NCBI RefSeq assembly: GCF_018982945.1
Contig: NZ_JABRXE010000002.1
Coordinates: forward strand, 62,001-126,000
Source: Anaerostipes faecalis
GTDB taxonomy: Bacteria > Bacillota > Clostridia > Lachnospirales > Lachnospiraceae
DNA: 64,000 nt
Direction of reading: 5' to 3'
How positions within the stretch are numbered: position 1 is the stretch's first letter; each line of letters starts with the position of its first letter. Positions 1 to 7,824 of this stretch are shown piece after piece. Position numbers and translations under genes: made by a program. The notes beneath the pieces are model-generated. The model was not told where the DNA came from. It saw only the letters and a list, made by a program, of their open reading frames with translations, and ran no database searches.

Positions 1-37
1 CAATTGTTCCACAACCTAAGATTCCCCATGTACTCAT
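1..37 (-). CDS. Partial CDS, N-terminus of a Rossmann-type protein
   Basis: Only the first 12 codons are in the window. They read MSTWGILGCGTI and then run off the left edge. A good ribosome binding site (AAAAGGAG) lies about 10 bases upstream of the ATG. The Gly-Cys-Gly stretch after a short hydrophobic strand looks like the start of a dinucleotide-binding fold, as in Gfo/Idh/MocA-type oxidoreductases. The gene follows rpiA on the same strand by about 17 bases, so the two are probably co-transcribed. The family cannot be fixed from so few residues. Confidence 0.5.
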   Translation of the reverse strand, partial: MSTWGILGCGTI

Positions 38-54
38 TTCTTCGTTTCTCCTTT

Positions 55-669
55 TTATATTATTCTGATTCCATTACTTCCTGCAACAATAGCTTTTGTA
101 GCTACCTGATAAAACAGTGATGTTTCAATAACTCCGGTAATTTCTTTTAATTCATTATCCAATGTTGCCAAATTTCTGCCTTCTCTAAAATAAGTTTCCA
201 GCAAATGTAAATCTCTGATTTTTACACTTCCGCCCAATTTCTCTACCTGCTGTGTCACATAGTGAATAGCTTCTGGAACAATTTCTAATACAATCGGTAT
301 ATCAAAACCTAATTTATCTACCACTTTAGATTCATCCACCAGTAATACATATTCTTTTGACATGCGGGCAATGATTTTCTCCAGAGTATGAATGCCTCCT
401 CCACTTTTATAAGCATTTAAATCCGAATCCACCTGGTCACAACCGTCAAAAGCAATCTCCACAGATGATACTTCCTCTGTTGGAACAACCATAATTCCCA
501 GTTCCTCACAGACTTTTTTAGTTGCCTCTGATGGAGTTACAACAGTAACTTCTTTTCCTGCCTCCTTTACATATTCTGCAAGATAACGAATGGTTTCTCC
601 CCCTCCAAGACCAATCATTCCGTGATCCGGCACCAGTTGGAGTGCTTCTTTGGCACATAAACGTTTCAC
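55..669 (-). CDS. rpiA: Ribose-5-phosphate isomerase A
   Basis: Interconverts ribose 5-phosphate and ribulose 5-phosphate in the non-oxidative pentose phosphate pathway, in the cytoplasm. The 204-residue length is slightly short for the family (about 220). Family motifs are present in order: LGGGETIRYLAE near the N-terminus for phosphate binding, FDGCDQVD around residue 75 (usually DGADE/DQVD), and the KSGGGIHTLEKII loop near residue 90. A Cys replaces the usual Ala in the DGAD motif. A terminal G-rich segment (VAGSNGIRII) closes the protein. It precedes the partial gene at the window edge with a short gap. Confidence 0.9.
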   Translation of the reverse strand: MKRLCAKEALQLVPDHGMIGLGGGETIRYLAEYVKEAGKEVTVVTPSEATKKVCEELGIMVVPTEEVSSVEIAFDGCDQVDSDLNAYKSGGGIHTLEKIIARMSKEYVLLVDESKVVDKLGFDIPIVLEIVPEAIHYVTQQVEKLGGSVKIRDLHLLETYFREGRNLATLDNELKEITGVIETSLFYQVATKAIVAGSNGIRII

Positions 670-804
670 TTGATTCCTCCTTTATGTTGTAAAACTTAGT
701 TTCTTTTAATTATTTTATCACGAAATTTTATTTTGTCAATCCTACATTGCTTTTTCATTTATTTCATATTAAAATATTACTAGAAAAAGCGAAAGGAGTC
801 CATT

Positions 805-1116
805 ATGAAAAAACAATTCAAGACTTTATGCAAACTTGTAACAGCAATCGCTACTATAGGCGGAATCCTCTATATCGCTCGGGATCAGATCAAAGATATC
901 ATTGATAAAATTAAAGAAGTCACTGCTTCCAGTGAACCAGAAAATGATGATTTTGATGAACCTTTTGATGATGATGATATTTTCCCTGAGCCATCTGAAG
1001 ATGACCGCGACTATGTTTCCATCAATATTACTAATGACGAATCTGAGGAAGAAACATCTGATACAGATGATGAGTCTGAGGCATCTGAAGAAGAGGCATC
1101 TGATACAGTTCAATAA
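805..1116 (+). CDS. Small acidic membrane-anchored protein, unknown function
   Basis: A 103-residue protein that I do not recognise functionally. A basic N-terminus and a hydrophobic stretch (about residues 8-25) look like a membrane anchor. Then comes a very acidic, low-complexity C-terminal half rich in Asp, Glu and Ser with EASEEE/SDT-type near-repeats. The ribosome binding site GAAAGGAG sits 7 bases before the ATG, which supports expression. It points away from rpiA and converges on the Fn3-type gene, with which it shares a bidirectional terminator. Small acidic proteins of this shape recur in Lachnospiraceae. No catalytic motif is visible. Confidence 0.6.
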   Translation: MKKQFKTLCKLVTAIATIGGILYIARDQIKDIIDKIKEVTASSEPENDDFDEPFDDDDIFPEPSEDDRDYVSINITNDESEEETSDTDDESEASEEEASDTVQ

Positions 1117-1170
1117 GTCTGCTTCAACTCTTTCCCCATCAATTTACGGAATCTTGTTGAAATTTTTAAA

Positions 1171-1213
1171 GATATAAAAAAGTTGTACTATTAAAGTACA
1201 ACTTTTTTATATC
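1171..1213. terminator. Bidirectional intrinsic terminator
   Basis: A perfect 19-bp inverted repeat (arms 1171-1189 and 1195-1213, 5-base loop) has A-runs and T-runs inside the arms, so it can end transcription from both sides. It lies between the converging genes at 805-1116 and 1207-2733 and contains the stop codon of the latter. Confidence 0.85.
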
Positions 1214-2733
1214 TTTATCTTTTTAGTTTTTGATGCCTCACCAAAATATTTTTTTCCACTAATCTGCTGATAGGCTCTGATTCTAATATAATAGGTTTTT
1301 CCCTTTTTCAACTTTTTTGACGTATAAGTACGACTTCTGCTTCCAATATATTCTTTAACTTTTTGATATTTCCCTTTCTTTCCCTGCTTTATATAGAAAC
1401 AATAACCTGTTGCTCTTGGAACCACTTTATTTGTAATTTTAACCCTCCGTCCAGTCTCTTTTACAGAAGCATACGCTTTTCCAGGCCTTGTTCCGGATTT
1501 GTGGGGATCAGAGTAGGTTCCATATATATTTTTAGTCCTTGTGGATCCGTTATAGTTCTTATATGTTACCGTACGGTATGGACGCACACGATAATAATAA
1601 ATTGTTCCTGACTTTCTTTTTTTATCTATCCAGCTACAAGTTCTTGCAGACACTGTCTTTATTTTTTTATATCCTGTCGTTTTCTTTGAAGATCTATATA
1701 TACAATATCCGCTAATGTCAGATATTTTTTTCCATTGTATTTTGATAGATGAAGTACTTCTTTTAGATGTTGTCACTGAAGTTTTCCCATAAGGTTTAAA
1801 AGACGCAGTATGCCCCAGATATATCGGGTCTATACTTCCTCCAATATAGCATCCATCTTCATATTCCACAACAAGATCATCAAAGACTACCTTTATCTGC
1901 CAGCCATCCTCATCATATGCCATCTGCTTTAGCAAATCGGATTTTAATGTCTTCAGATACTCATCCTTACACTTTAGTGATATTTGATTTACCGCTTTAG
2001 GCTGATGATTAATTTTTGTAAGAGTTGTCGTTCCATCTGCAAATGTAAATTTTCCATCCGGATTCAGATGAAAAGCTTTTACTCCCTGTTTTCCCTGTGC
2101 AGTATATTTATAGACTAAAATCGGATTTTTCTGATATACATCTACAGTTCCTGAAGTCTTACAGGTTACTCCAGATTCATAATCATATTCCCATGTTCCA
2201 GACCACGCTTCGAGAGAATTAAATCCTTCATAATGTTCATCCTGATAATATGGCGTACTATATGCAAAAGGGATTCTTTTTAACAGTATCGTTCTTTCTT
2301 CATTGCCTGACACCACTTTTTTCTTTATTAAAATTGCCTCATTCATATTGATTGAAGTTGCAACATACCGGCTGGTGAAATTAACAGATACTTCTGCCTT
2401 CTTACCATCTTCTGATATTTTATCTGAATCCACCTTTACACTGATATCTTTTTTCCCTGTTTCCGATTCCATCTCAGCAAAAATGCCATGCAAATCCGTC
2501 TCGCTTGACTGTAATAAAAAAGTCTTATCTTCGATTCTCTCAAAACTTCCATCAACAGCTCTTTCTTTTGCTGTAATAGAATATACTTTTTCTCCATTTC
2601 TCTCAAAAGGCGGATCACCTGTATAGTCTGTAATTTCAATATCATCTGCAGCAGTATCCTCAGATGCAGTTACCGGAACAGCAATAGATAACATTAAAAT
2701 CACGGTCATCATCATAATAAGGATTTTTTTCAT
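1207..2733 (-). CDS. Secreted protein with tandem Fn3-like modules
   Basis: A 508-residue exported protein. A classical signal peptide covers about residues 1-24 (MKKILIMMMTVILMLSIAVP). The N-terminal 300 residues have no domain I recognise. The C-terminal half contains two fibronectin type III-like modules with the pattern WKKISDISGYCIYRSS ... TYYYRVRPYR and a second weaker copy ending in KKGKTYYIRIRAYQ. Such basic Fn3-like tails are common on secreted proteins of Lachnospiraceae and probably mediate wall or surface contacts. The same kind of tail occurs on the propeller protein at 39168-41021. No LPXTG sorting signal is present. It follows hslO by 28 bases and ends in a bidirectional terminator. 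Confidence 0.7.
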   Translation of the reverse strand: MKKILIMMMTVILMLSIAVPVTASEDTAADDIEITDYTGDPPFERNGEKVYSITAKERAVDGSFERIEDKTFLLQSSETDLHGIFAEMESETGKKDISVKVDSDKISEDGKKAEVSVNFTSRYVATSINMNEAILIKKKVVSGNEERTILLKRIPFAYSTPYYQDEHYEGFNSLEAWSGTWEYDYESGVTCKTSGTVDVYQKNPILVYKYTAQGKQGVKAFHLNPDGKFTFADGTTTLTKINHQPKAVNQISLKCKDEYLKTLKSDLLKQMAYDEDGWQIKVVFDDLVVEYEDGCYIGGSIDPIYLGHTASFKPYGKTSVTTSKRSTSSIKIQWKKISDISGYCIYRSSKKTTGYKKIKTVSARTCSWIDKKRKSGTIYYYRVRPYRTVTYKNYNGSTRTKNIYGTYSDPHKSGTRPGKAYASVKETGRRVKITNKVVPRATGYCFYIKQGKKGKYQKVKEYIGSRSRTYTSKKLKKGKTYYIRIRAYQQISGKKYFGEASKTKKIKI

Positions 2734-2761
2734 AAGCCCTCCCTTATTTTAAAGATCCGGG

Positions 2762-3643
2762 TTATCTTGTTGCTTCTTTTAACATTTCTTTTAATTCATC
2801 CACCGAATAATTATAATGTGTATTGCAGAAATGACAATTTACCTCTATATCTTTTCCGTCATCAATCATTGACTGAATCTCATCTTTTCCAATACTTATA
2901 ACAGCCTGCTCTACCCGTTCTTTTGAACAATTACAATAAAATCTGGTTGGCATGGTTCCATAAACCTTCATTCCAAGATCACCCAGCAGTAATTCCATCA
3001 TTTCTTCTGGTGTATGACCTTCATCCAGACATGCCGTAACAGATTTAAATTCAGCAATTTTCTTTTCAAGTGCACTGATGGTTTCTTCTGTTGCAAATGG
3101 CATCAGCTGAATAATAAATCCTCCAGCATGACGAACTGTATTATCTTTATTCATCAATACTCCCAATGCAACAGATGTTGGAATCTGTTCACTTGTTGCA
3201 AAATAATATGTCAAATCTTCTGCAATTTCTCCAGAAACCAGATGTGTCTGTCCTGAATATGGTTCTTTTAATCCAATATCCTTTATTACAGTCAATACTC
3301 CAAGATCCAGAGCCTTCCCAACATCAAGTTTTCCTTCTTTACTTGGAGGCAGCATAACTTCAGGATGAATAGCATATCCTTTTACATTGGCTTTTGAATC
3401 AGCTGTTACAGTAAGTCCGCCAATTGGTCCACTGCACTGGATCTGTAATGTTAATACATCACTGTCATTTTTACACATGCTTCCCATCATGGCTCCTGCT
3501 GTCAGCAAACGTCCTAAAGCTGCTGTTGCAACCGGACTGGTATCATGTTTTTGTCTGGCTGTCTCCACAACCTCTTTTGTATATGCTGCAAAAAAACGAA
3601 TCTGATCATCTGCAGCAGTTCCTCTAACAATATAATCTTTCAT
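2762..3643 (-). CDS. hslO: Hsp33 redox-regulated chaperonin
   Basis: Cytoplasmic holdase chaperone activated by oxidative unfolding. The C-terminal zinc switch is intact: a YCNC pair near residue 235 and a CHFC pair near residue 270, giving the four cysteines that hold Zn in the reduced form. The length (293 residues from the second Met) is normal for the family. I chose the ATG at 3643 because AAAGG is 8 bases upstream; the ATG two codons earlier is too close to that site. It lies 20 bases after the methyltransferase gene, in an apparent run cls-methyltransferase-hslO-Fn3 protein. Confidence 0.93.
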   Translation of the reverse strand: MKDYIVRGTAADDQIRFFAAYTKEVVETARQKHDTSPVATAALGRLLTAGAMMGSMCKNDSDVLTLQIQCSGPIGGLTVTADSKANVKGYAIHPEVMLPPSKEGKLDVGKALDLGVLTVIKDIGLKEPYSGQTHLVSGEIAEDLTYYFATSEQIPTSVALGVLMNKDNTVRHAGGFIIQLMPFATEETISALEKKIAEFKSVTACLDEGHTPEEMMELLLGDLGMKVYGTMPTRFYCNCSKERVEQAVISIGKDEIQSMIDDGKDIEVNCHFCNTHYNYSVDELKEMLKEATR

Positions 3644-3670
3644 TCTCATAACCTTTCTGTTTTTTTATTT

Positions 3671-4405
3671 TTACCGGGCAATGAAATACAATCTTTCTGT
3701 ATCCTTCTTTGGTTTTTCCATTGTCTCAGTATCTAAAACCTGTATTTCTTCAAAACCTGCTTCTTTTAGCAGATCATATATTTCATCTGCCTCATAAGCT
3801 TTCTGATAATGAATTTCTTCAAATTTATCATATGTTCCCATTTTATTTTGGATAAACAGACTCAGCTGATATTCATTAATCCTATCGCCGGGATCATAAA
3901 AATTATCCCAGATGAAACTGGCTTCTTCTCTGTCTTCAGCAAATGTATTCTGAGCTAAAATCTTTTCATATTTATAACGGCTGTTCATATCAAACATAAA
4001 TACACCCGCCACATTTAGATATTTTCTAACCTTTAAAAAAATTTCCAGCATATCCTCTGATTCCAAAATATAATTCATGCAATCACAAATACTGACTACA
4101 GCATCAGCTTTTTCAGGGAGATTTAATTGTATCATATCCTGTAATATATAAAGAATATCATCCACATGGGTATTTTTTGCGATCTCCAGCATTTCTATCG
4201 CATTATCTACAGCCGTTAACCGATATCCTGACTCCCGAAGTCTTCTTGTCATTTTTCCTGTACCACAACCAAGTTCCAGAACATGACTTCCTTCTTCAAT
4301 TCCATACTTTTTAAATGTCCCTAAAATATTACAAAGCCACTGATCATAAGGAGTCTGATCCATAAATTCATCATAAACCTGTGCAAAACTTGTATAACTT
4401 TCCAT
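3671..4405 (-). CDS. Class I SAM-dependent methyltransferase
   Basis: A 244-residue methyltransferase of unknown substrate. The start at 4405 (MESYTSFAQVYDEF) follows AGGAG, and a longer in-frame reading has no such site. The SAM-binding motif I is VLELGCGTGKM near residue 40, motif II YRLTAVDNAIEML follows, and ADAVVSICDCMNY is the post-motif region. The opening YDEFMDQTPYDQW pattern is typical of the small uncharacterised Firmicutes methyltransferases often found beside cell-envelope or ribosome genes. It starts 9 bases upstream of the cls stop, so the two genes are translationally linked. Confidence 0.85.
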   Translation of the reverse strand: MESYTSFAQVYDEFMDQTPYDQWLCNILGTFKKYGIEEGSHVLELGCGTGKMTRRLRESGYRLTAVDNAIEMLEIAKNTHVDDILYILQDMIQLNLPEKADAVVSICDCMNYILESEDMLEIFLKVRKYLNVAGVFMFDMNSRYKYEKILAQNTFAEDREEASFIWDNFYDPGDRINEYQLSLFIQNKMGTYDKFEEIHYQKAYEADEIYDLLKEAGFEEIQVLDTETMEKPKKDTERLYFIAR

Positions 4406-4413
4406 AACAACTC

Positions 4414-5976
4414 CTATACCAATGGTGCCAAAAGCCTTAACATACTTTGTGCCAGTCTCTTCGGAAGGCTTCCTGCACACATTTCTTTTGAAATCAACTG
4501 ACTTTCAGAAAATGTTCTGATCATATCATACTTCATCTCCTCAATTACTTCGCTGTCATACATAAAAACACCATTTTCAAAATGAAGATATAAACTTCTA
4601 AAATCCATGTTGATGGTTCCCACTGTTGCCACTTTATCATCACTCAAAAAGCACTTTGCATGAATAAAGCCTGGTGAGTACTGATATATCTTAATTCCTG
4701 CATCAACCAGCTGACTATAATAAGACTGTGTCAGCAGAAATACTGCTTTTTTATCAGGAATAGCCGGTGTAACGATTCGAACATCAACACCCCGTTTTGC
4801 TGCAAGGCAGAGAGCTGTTATCATCTCATTATCAACGATCAGATATGGCGTATACATATAAACATAATGATTTGATGCATTAATGATATTCAGATATACA
4901 TTTTCACCAACAGTTTCTCTGTCAAGGGGATTATCTGCATAAGGTTGAATAAATCCTTTCCCAGTAAACTGTTCCATATGATGTTTATGAGGAACAAATG
5001 CACCATATCCTTCATCTGTTTTACCTATCGCATTCCACACCTGAAGAAACATTACTGTAAAATTCCATACAGCATCTCCGGTTACTTTCAAACCGGCATC
5101 TTTCCAATAACCAAATCGTTCAATACGATTAATATATTCATCTGCCAGATTCAATCCGCCAGTAAATGCGATATGTCCATCTATAACTACAACCTTACGA
5201 TGATCACGATTATTCCATGCTGTAGAAACCAGCGGTTTGATTGGATTAAATGCTACTGCATTAATACCATAACGTTCAAGTTCTTTATAATATTTATACG
5301 GAAGCAGATCAACGCATCCCACATCATCATACATAAAACGAACTTCAACACCCTGATTGACCCGTTCTTTTAAAATTTCCAATATGGTATCCCACATATA
5401 TCCTTGGGAAACTATGAAAAACTCCATGAAAATATAATGTTTTGCAGATTTTAAAGCATCCAAAAGATCATCAAACATTGCCTCACCAGATGGATAATAT
5501 TTGGCATTGGAATTCTCATAAATAGGATATCCTCCATAATGAGTAATATACTTTGCCTGGGTGGCAACCTGATAATCTGCCTTTTCCAAATGCTCCATGA
5601 CTCCGTAATCCTGTCCCAGAAGAAACTGAGTCTCTGAAATTGATTCTTCCAGACAAATCCTCAATTTTTTTGCCGGCTGCTTATCTCCAAGAATCAGATA
5701 CAATAACCCTCCAAATACCGGAAATAAAAGAATCGGTATAATCCATGCCAGTTTATATGCCGGATTTTCTTCTTTGTTTACGATATAGATTGCCACCACC
5801 AGACTGAAAATCTGGAAAACCACCTGGATAACCTTAGAATATTCTCCAAGAACAATAAAAACATATGTCATCCATATAAGCTGAAGTACAATCAAAACCA
5901 CAACAATTACAAGACGCCTTAATAAAAATTTTAAAATCTTAGAAATCAATTTCGCCATATTTTTGGTAAGTTTCAT
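4414..5976 (-). CDS. cls: Cardiolipin synthase
   Basis: Condenses two phosphatidylglycerols into cardiolipin at the membrane. It is about 520 residues, the usual length for bacterial Cls. The N-terminus carries two hydrophobic helices (roughly residues 17-40 and 70-95). Two phospholipase D (HKD) motifs follow: HRKVVVIDG near residue 258 and HAKCFLSDD near residue 434. The ATG at 5976 has AGGGAGAGG immediately upstream; an earlier in-frame TTG codon overlaps that site and is unlikely. It precedes and overlaps the methyltransferase gene. Confidence 0.92.
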   Translation of the reverse strand: MKLTKNMAKLISKILKFLLRRLVIVVVLIVLQLIWMTYVFIVLGEYSKVIQVVFQIFSLVVAIYIVNKEENPAYKLAWIIPILLFPVFGGLLYLILGDKQPAKKLRICLEESISETQFLLGQDYGVMEHLEKADYQVATQAKYITHYGGYPIYENSNAKYYPSGEAMFDDLLDALKSAKHYIFMEFFIVSQGYMWDTILEILKERVNQGVEVRFMYDDVGCVDLLPYKYYKELERYGINAVAFNPIKPLVSTAWNNRDHRKVVVIDGHIAFTGGLNLADEYINRIERFGYWKDAGLKVTGDAVWNFTVMFLQVWNAIGKTDEGYGAFVPHKHHMEQFTGKGFIQPYADNPLDRETVGENVYLNIINASNHYVYMYTPYLIVDNEMITALCLAAKRGVDVRIVTPAIPDKKAVFLLTQSYYSQLVDAGIKIYQYSPGFIHAKCFLSDDKVATVGTINMDFRSLYLHFENGVFMYDSEVIEEMKYDMIRTFSESQLISKEMCAGSLPKRLAQSMLRLLAPLV

Positions 5977-6066
5977 AACCCTCTCCCTAATTTCCAACTA
6001 TCATTCCTTATACATGTTAAGGTATTTTAGTATCATAGCATAAAGTTTAATCTTATTCAAACCCTC

Positions 6067-6624
6067 CTATTTCATAAAACCAGACATGATACATCCTCCA
6101 GCTGCCCCTGTTTCCATGATCATATCAATATTATCTTTATTTATTCCTCCAATTCCATAAACCGGAATATCCACTGCTTCAACTACACTTTTAAGAAAGT
6201 CCAGTCCCCTTGGTTCCAATCCTTTTTTGCAATCTGTCTGGAAAATATGTCCGGCAAATACAAAATCTGCCCCTAATCTTTCCGCAGTTTTGGCTTCCTC
6301 CGGCTTATGTATGGATGTGCTGACTGATTCAAAATCTGTTAAATTTTCTGCCTCTTTTTGAAATACAGGATAAGGAAGATGAATCCTTTTTATCCCCAGA
6401 TTTCTTGCAACATTAATAAAACTATGCAATGTGAGAACAGCACCTGCTTCCTGACAAATTTCCAGACATTTCCTTGCCAGATGCTCATATTCTTCTTCTG
6501 TCAGATCTTTTTCTCTTAAAACAATGGTTTTCACATCTTTTTTAGCCAAATCCTCCATTACTTCCAGAAACGGTCTCTTACATAACACCCTGCTTGTCAC
6601 TGCAATCAAATTCCTATTTTCCAT
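6067..6624 (-). CDS. ThiE/TenI-family protein
   Basis: A 185-residue TIM-barrel protein of the thiamine phosphate synthase/TenI family. Visible family signs are VLREKDLTEEEY near residue 40 and the C-terminal phosphate-binding region IPVYGIGGINKDN followed by GAAGGCIMSGFM. The segment that in true ThiE reads as an NDR...HLGQ motif is here LHSFINVARNLGIKRIHLP, so pyrophosphate/HMP-binding residues are poorly conserved. TenI-type thiazole tautomerase is therefore as likely as ThiE synthase activity. The start at 6624 follows AGGAGG. The gene lies downstream of thiF with an 11-base gap, which supports a role in thiazole or thiamine metabolism. Confidence 0.7.
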   Translation of the reverse strand: MENRNLIAVTSRVLCKRPFLEVMEDLAKKDVKTIVLREKDLTEEEYEHLARKCLEICQEAGAVLTLHSFINVARNLGIKRIHLPYPVFQKEAENLTDFESVSTSIHKPEEAKTAERLGADFVFAGHIFQTDCKKGLEPRGLDFLKSVVEAVDIPVYGIGGINKDNIDMIMETGAAGGCIMSGFMK

Positions 6625-6634
6625 ATAAATCCTC

Positions 6635-7267
6635 CTATACCTCTGTTTCTCCAAGAATCAGTCTAACTGCCATATTTGCCTCATGCCCTGCGCAAATTGA
6701 TACTCTGGCGGATGTCAATGATTCTTCTTTAGAGATTCCATGTTTTTCATCTCCGCATATATATAAACGTTTCATCATTTTCTTCGTCTGAATCAGATTA
6801 GAACTATATGTCCCCGCCATCCCATTTCCAGACAAAATATATGTCTTAGGAAGCTTTTCCAAAACAGCTGTAACAAGCTCAGCCTTTGCCTGAGGATCAT
6901 CAAATGCTTCACAGACAATAGGATAATTTTGAAATAATCCGGCTGCATTTTCTCCTGTAATTTTCCCTTGATAAAATTCCAGTTCTATCCACGGATTCAC
7001 TTGTCTGATCAGACGTTCCATGGCTTCTGTCTTCTTCATTCCAATATGTTCTATTGTATATGCCTGACGATTAAGATTAGATATATCTACTGTGTCAAAA
7101 TCTGCCAGCATCATCTTCTGAATACCTGTTCTTGCAAGCATTAAAGCAATATTAGAACCTAATCCCCCCAGTCCCGCTATTGCCACCTTCCCTTTTTTTA
7201 AACGATCCCTTATAGCCTTTGTCTGGCGTTCTTCCAGGCTCTTTTCAAATTCGTCTTTTGTTATCAT
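6635..7267 (-). CDS. thiF: ThiF-family adenylyltransferase
   Basis: Predicted to adenylate the C-terminus of the ThiS sulfur carrier for thiazole synthesis. The nucleotide-binding motif GLGGLGSNIA lies near residue 32, followed by LADFDTVDISNLNRQAY, the hallmark ATP/Mg-binding block of the E1/ThiF/MoeB family. At 210 residues it matches the short clostridial ThiF type. Its partners thiS, thiG and thiH are absent from this window, and no TPP riboswitch is seen upstream. A TATAAT-type promoter could overlap the terminator just upstream (TTGTGT, 17-base spacer). Confidence 0.8.
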   Translation of the reverse strand: MITKDEFEKSLEERQTKAIRDRLKKGKVAIAGLGGLGSNIALMLARTGIQKMMLADFDTVDISNLNRQAYTIEHIGMKKTEAMERLIRQVNPWIELEFYQGKITGENAAGLFQNYPIVCEAFDDPQAKAELVTAVLEKLPKTYILSGNGMAGTYSSNLIQTKKMMKRLYICGDEKHGISKEESLTSARVSICAGHEANMAVRLILGETEV

Positions 7268-7300
7268 TAAAACCCTCCTTTATCCAATTTATTATAAATG

Positions 7301-7330
7301 AAAAAAGAATCGGACACAATTATCCGATTC
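7301..7330 (-). terminator. Intrinsic terminator of the SASP gene
   Basis: On the minus strand an 8-bp stem GAATCGGA/TCCGATTC (arms 7307-7314 and 7323-7330) with an 8-base loop is followed by a run of six T. It lies 9 bases after the SASP stop codon and separates that gene from thiF. Confidence 0.8.
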
Positions 7331-7339
7331 TCTTTTCTG

Positions 7340-7534
7340 CTATTTTTCATGTTCTTTCATTTTTCGATTCATAATTCCGCCGATTTTACCAGTTTCACTG
7401 GCAGATAACGACTTCCAGCCTTTTTCCATCAATCGGTCTGCCAATCCAAGCTCTTTCGCAGTTTCAAATTTTAATCTTTCATTTTCTGTCATCTCTTCAA
7501 ATGACTTTTGGGTAAAATCTTTTTCTTTTGACAT
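7340..7534 (-). CDS. Small acid-soluble spore protein, alpha/beta type
   Basis: A 64-residue protein with the alpha/beta SASP pattern: ERLKFETAKELGLADRL in the first half and a Gly-rich GKIGGIMNRKM helix at the end. These proteins coat spore DNA and protect it in the forespore core. The FETAKE stretch sits where the germination protease GPR cuts family members. The central GWKSLSASETG segment is typical of the divergent clostridial subgroup, not the Bacillus SspA/SspB form. Ribosome binding site AAAGGA is 8 bases upstream. It is monocistronic, with its own terminator, as expected for forespore-expressed SASP genes. Confidence 0.8.
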   Translation of the reverse strand: MSKEKDFTQKSFEEMTENERLKFETAKELGLADRLMEKGWKSLSASETGKIGGIMNRKMKEHEK

Positions 7535-7562
7535 AAGACCATCCTTTCTGTATGCTGTAATT

Positions 7563-7740
7563 CAAGAACGCCTCGGCGTTCTTGCTGCGAGATGCGCGTC
7601 ATGCGTTAGCATGACATAATTCTAATGCGCATCTCTGCAATCCGCCGAAGGCTTTTATCGAAGTCGGAGATTGATAATCCCACTTGATGAAATTTATCCT
7701 TTACTCACCACTTATAGAAGTGGGAGTCTTCTCCAACGAG
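7563..7740. repeat. Gene-free block of nested inverted repeats (possible IS200/IS605-type remnant)
   Basis: This intergenic stretch is more G+C-rich than its surroundings and is packed with palindromes. Arm 1: 7563-7584, a 10-bp stem around CAAGAACGCC. Arm 2: a 9-bp outer stem (7589-7597 with 7627-7635) enclosing a 7-bp hairpin GTCATGC/GCATGAC with a 4-base loop (7598-7615). Arm 3: CCACTT/AAGTGG (7708-7723, loop ATAG); the repeated CCCACTT at 7679 offers an alternative partner. Read on the minus strand, the segment near 7735-7700 (GGAGAAGACTCCCACTT) resembles the right-end hairpin region of IS200/IS605-type elements. No transposase or TnpB frame is present. Confidence 0.5.
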
Positions 7741-7824
7741 ATAAAAACAGGTAACATCCATAGCATCTCCAAAACAGACCTATCCATTCATCTGCCTAAT
7801 CACAATCCTCTGATGACCCTAAAA

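Noticed and set aside
4406-4480. N-terminal extension of the methyltransferase (MCRKPSEET...)
   Set aside because: No ribosome binding site at the upstream start and it reads inside cls; AGGAG lies right before the ATG at 4405.
7268-7339. TPP riboswitch before thiF
   Set aside because: The gap is 72 bases and contains just the SASP terminator and a possible promoter; no THI-box core.
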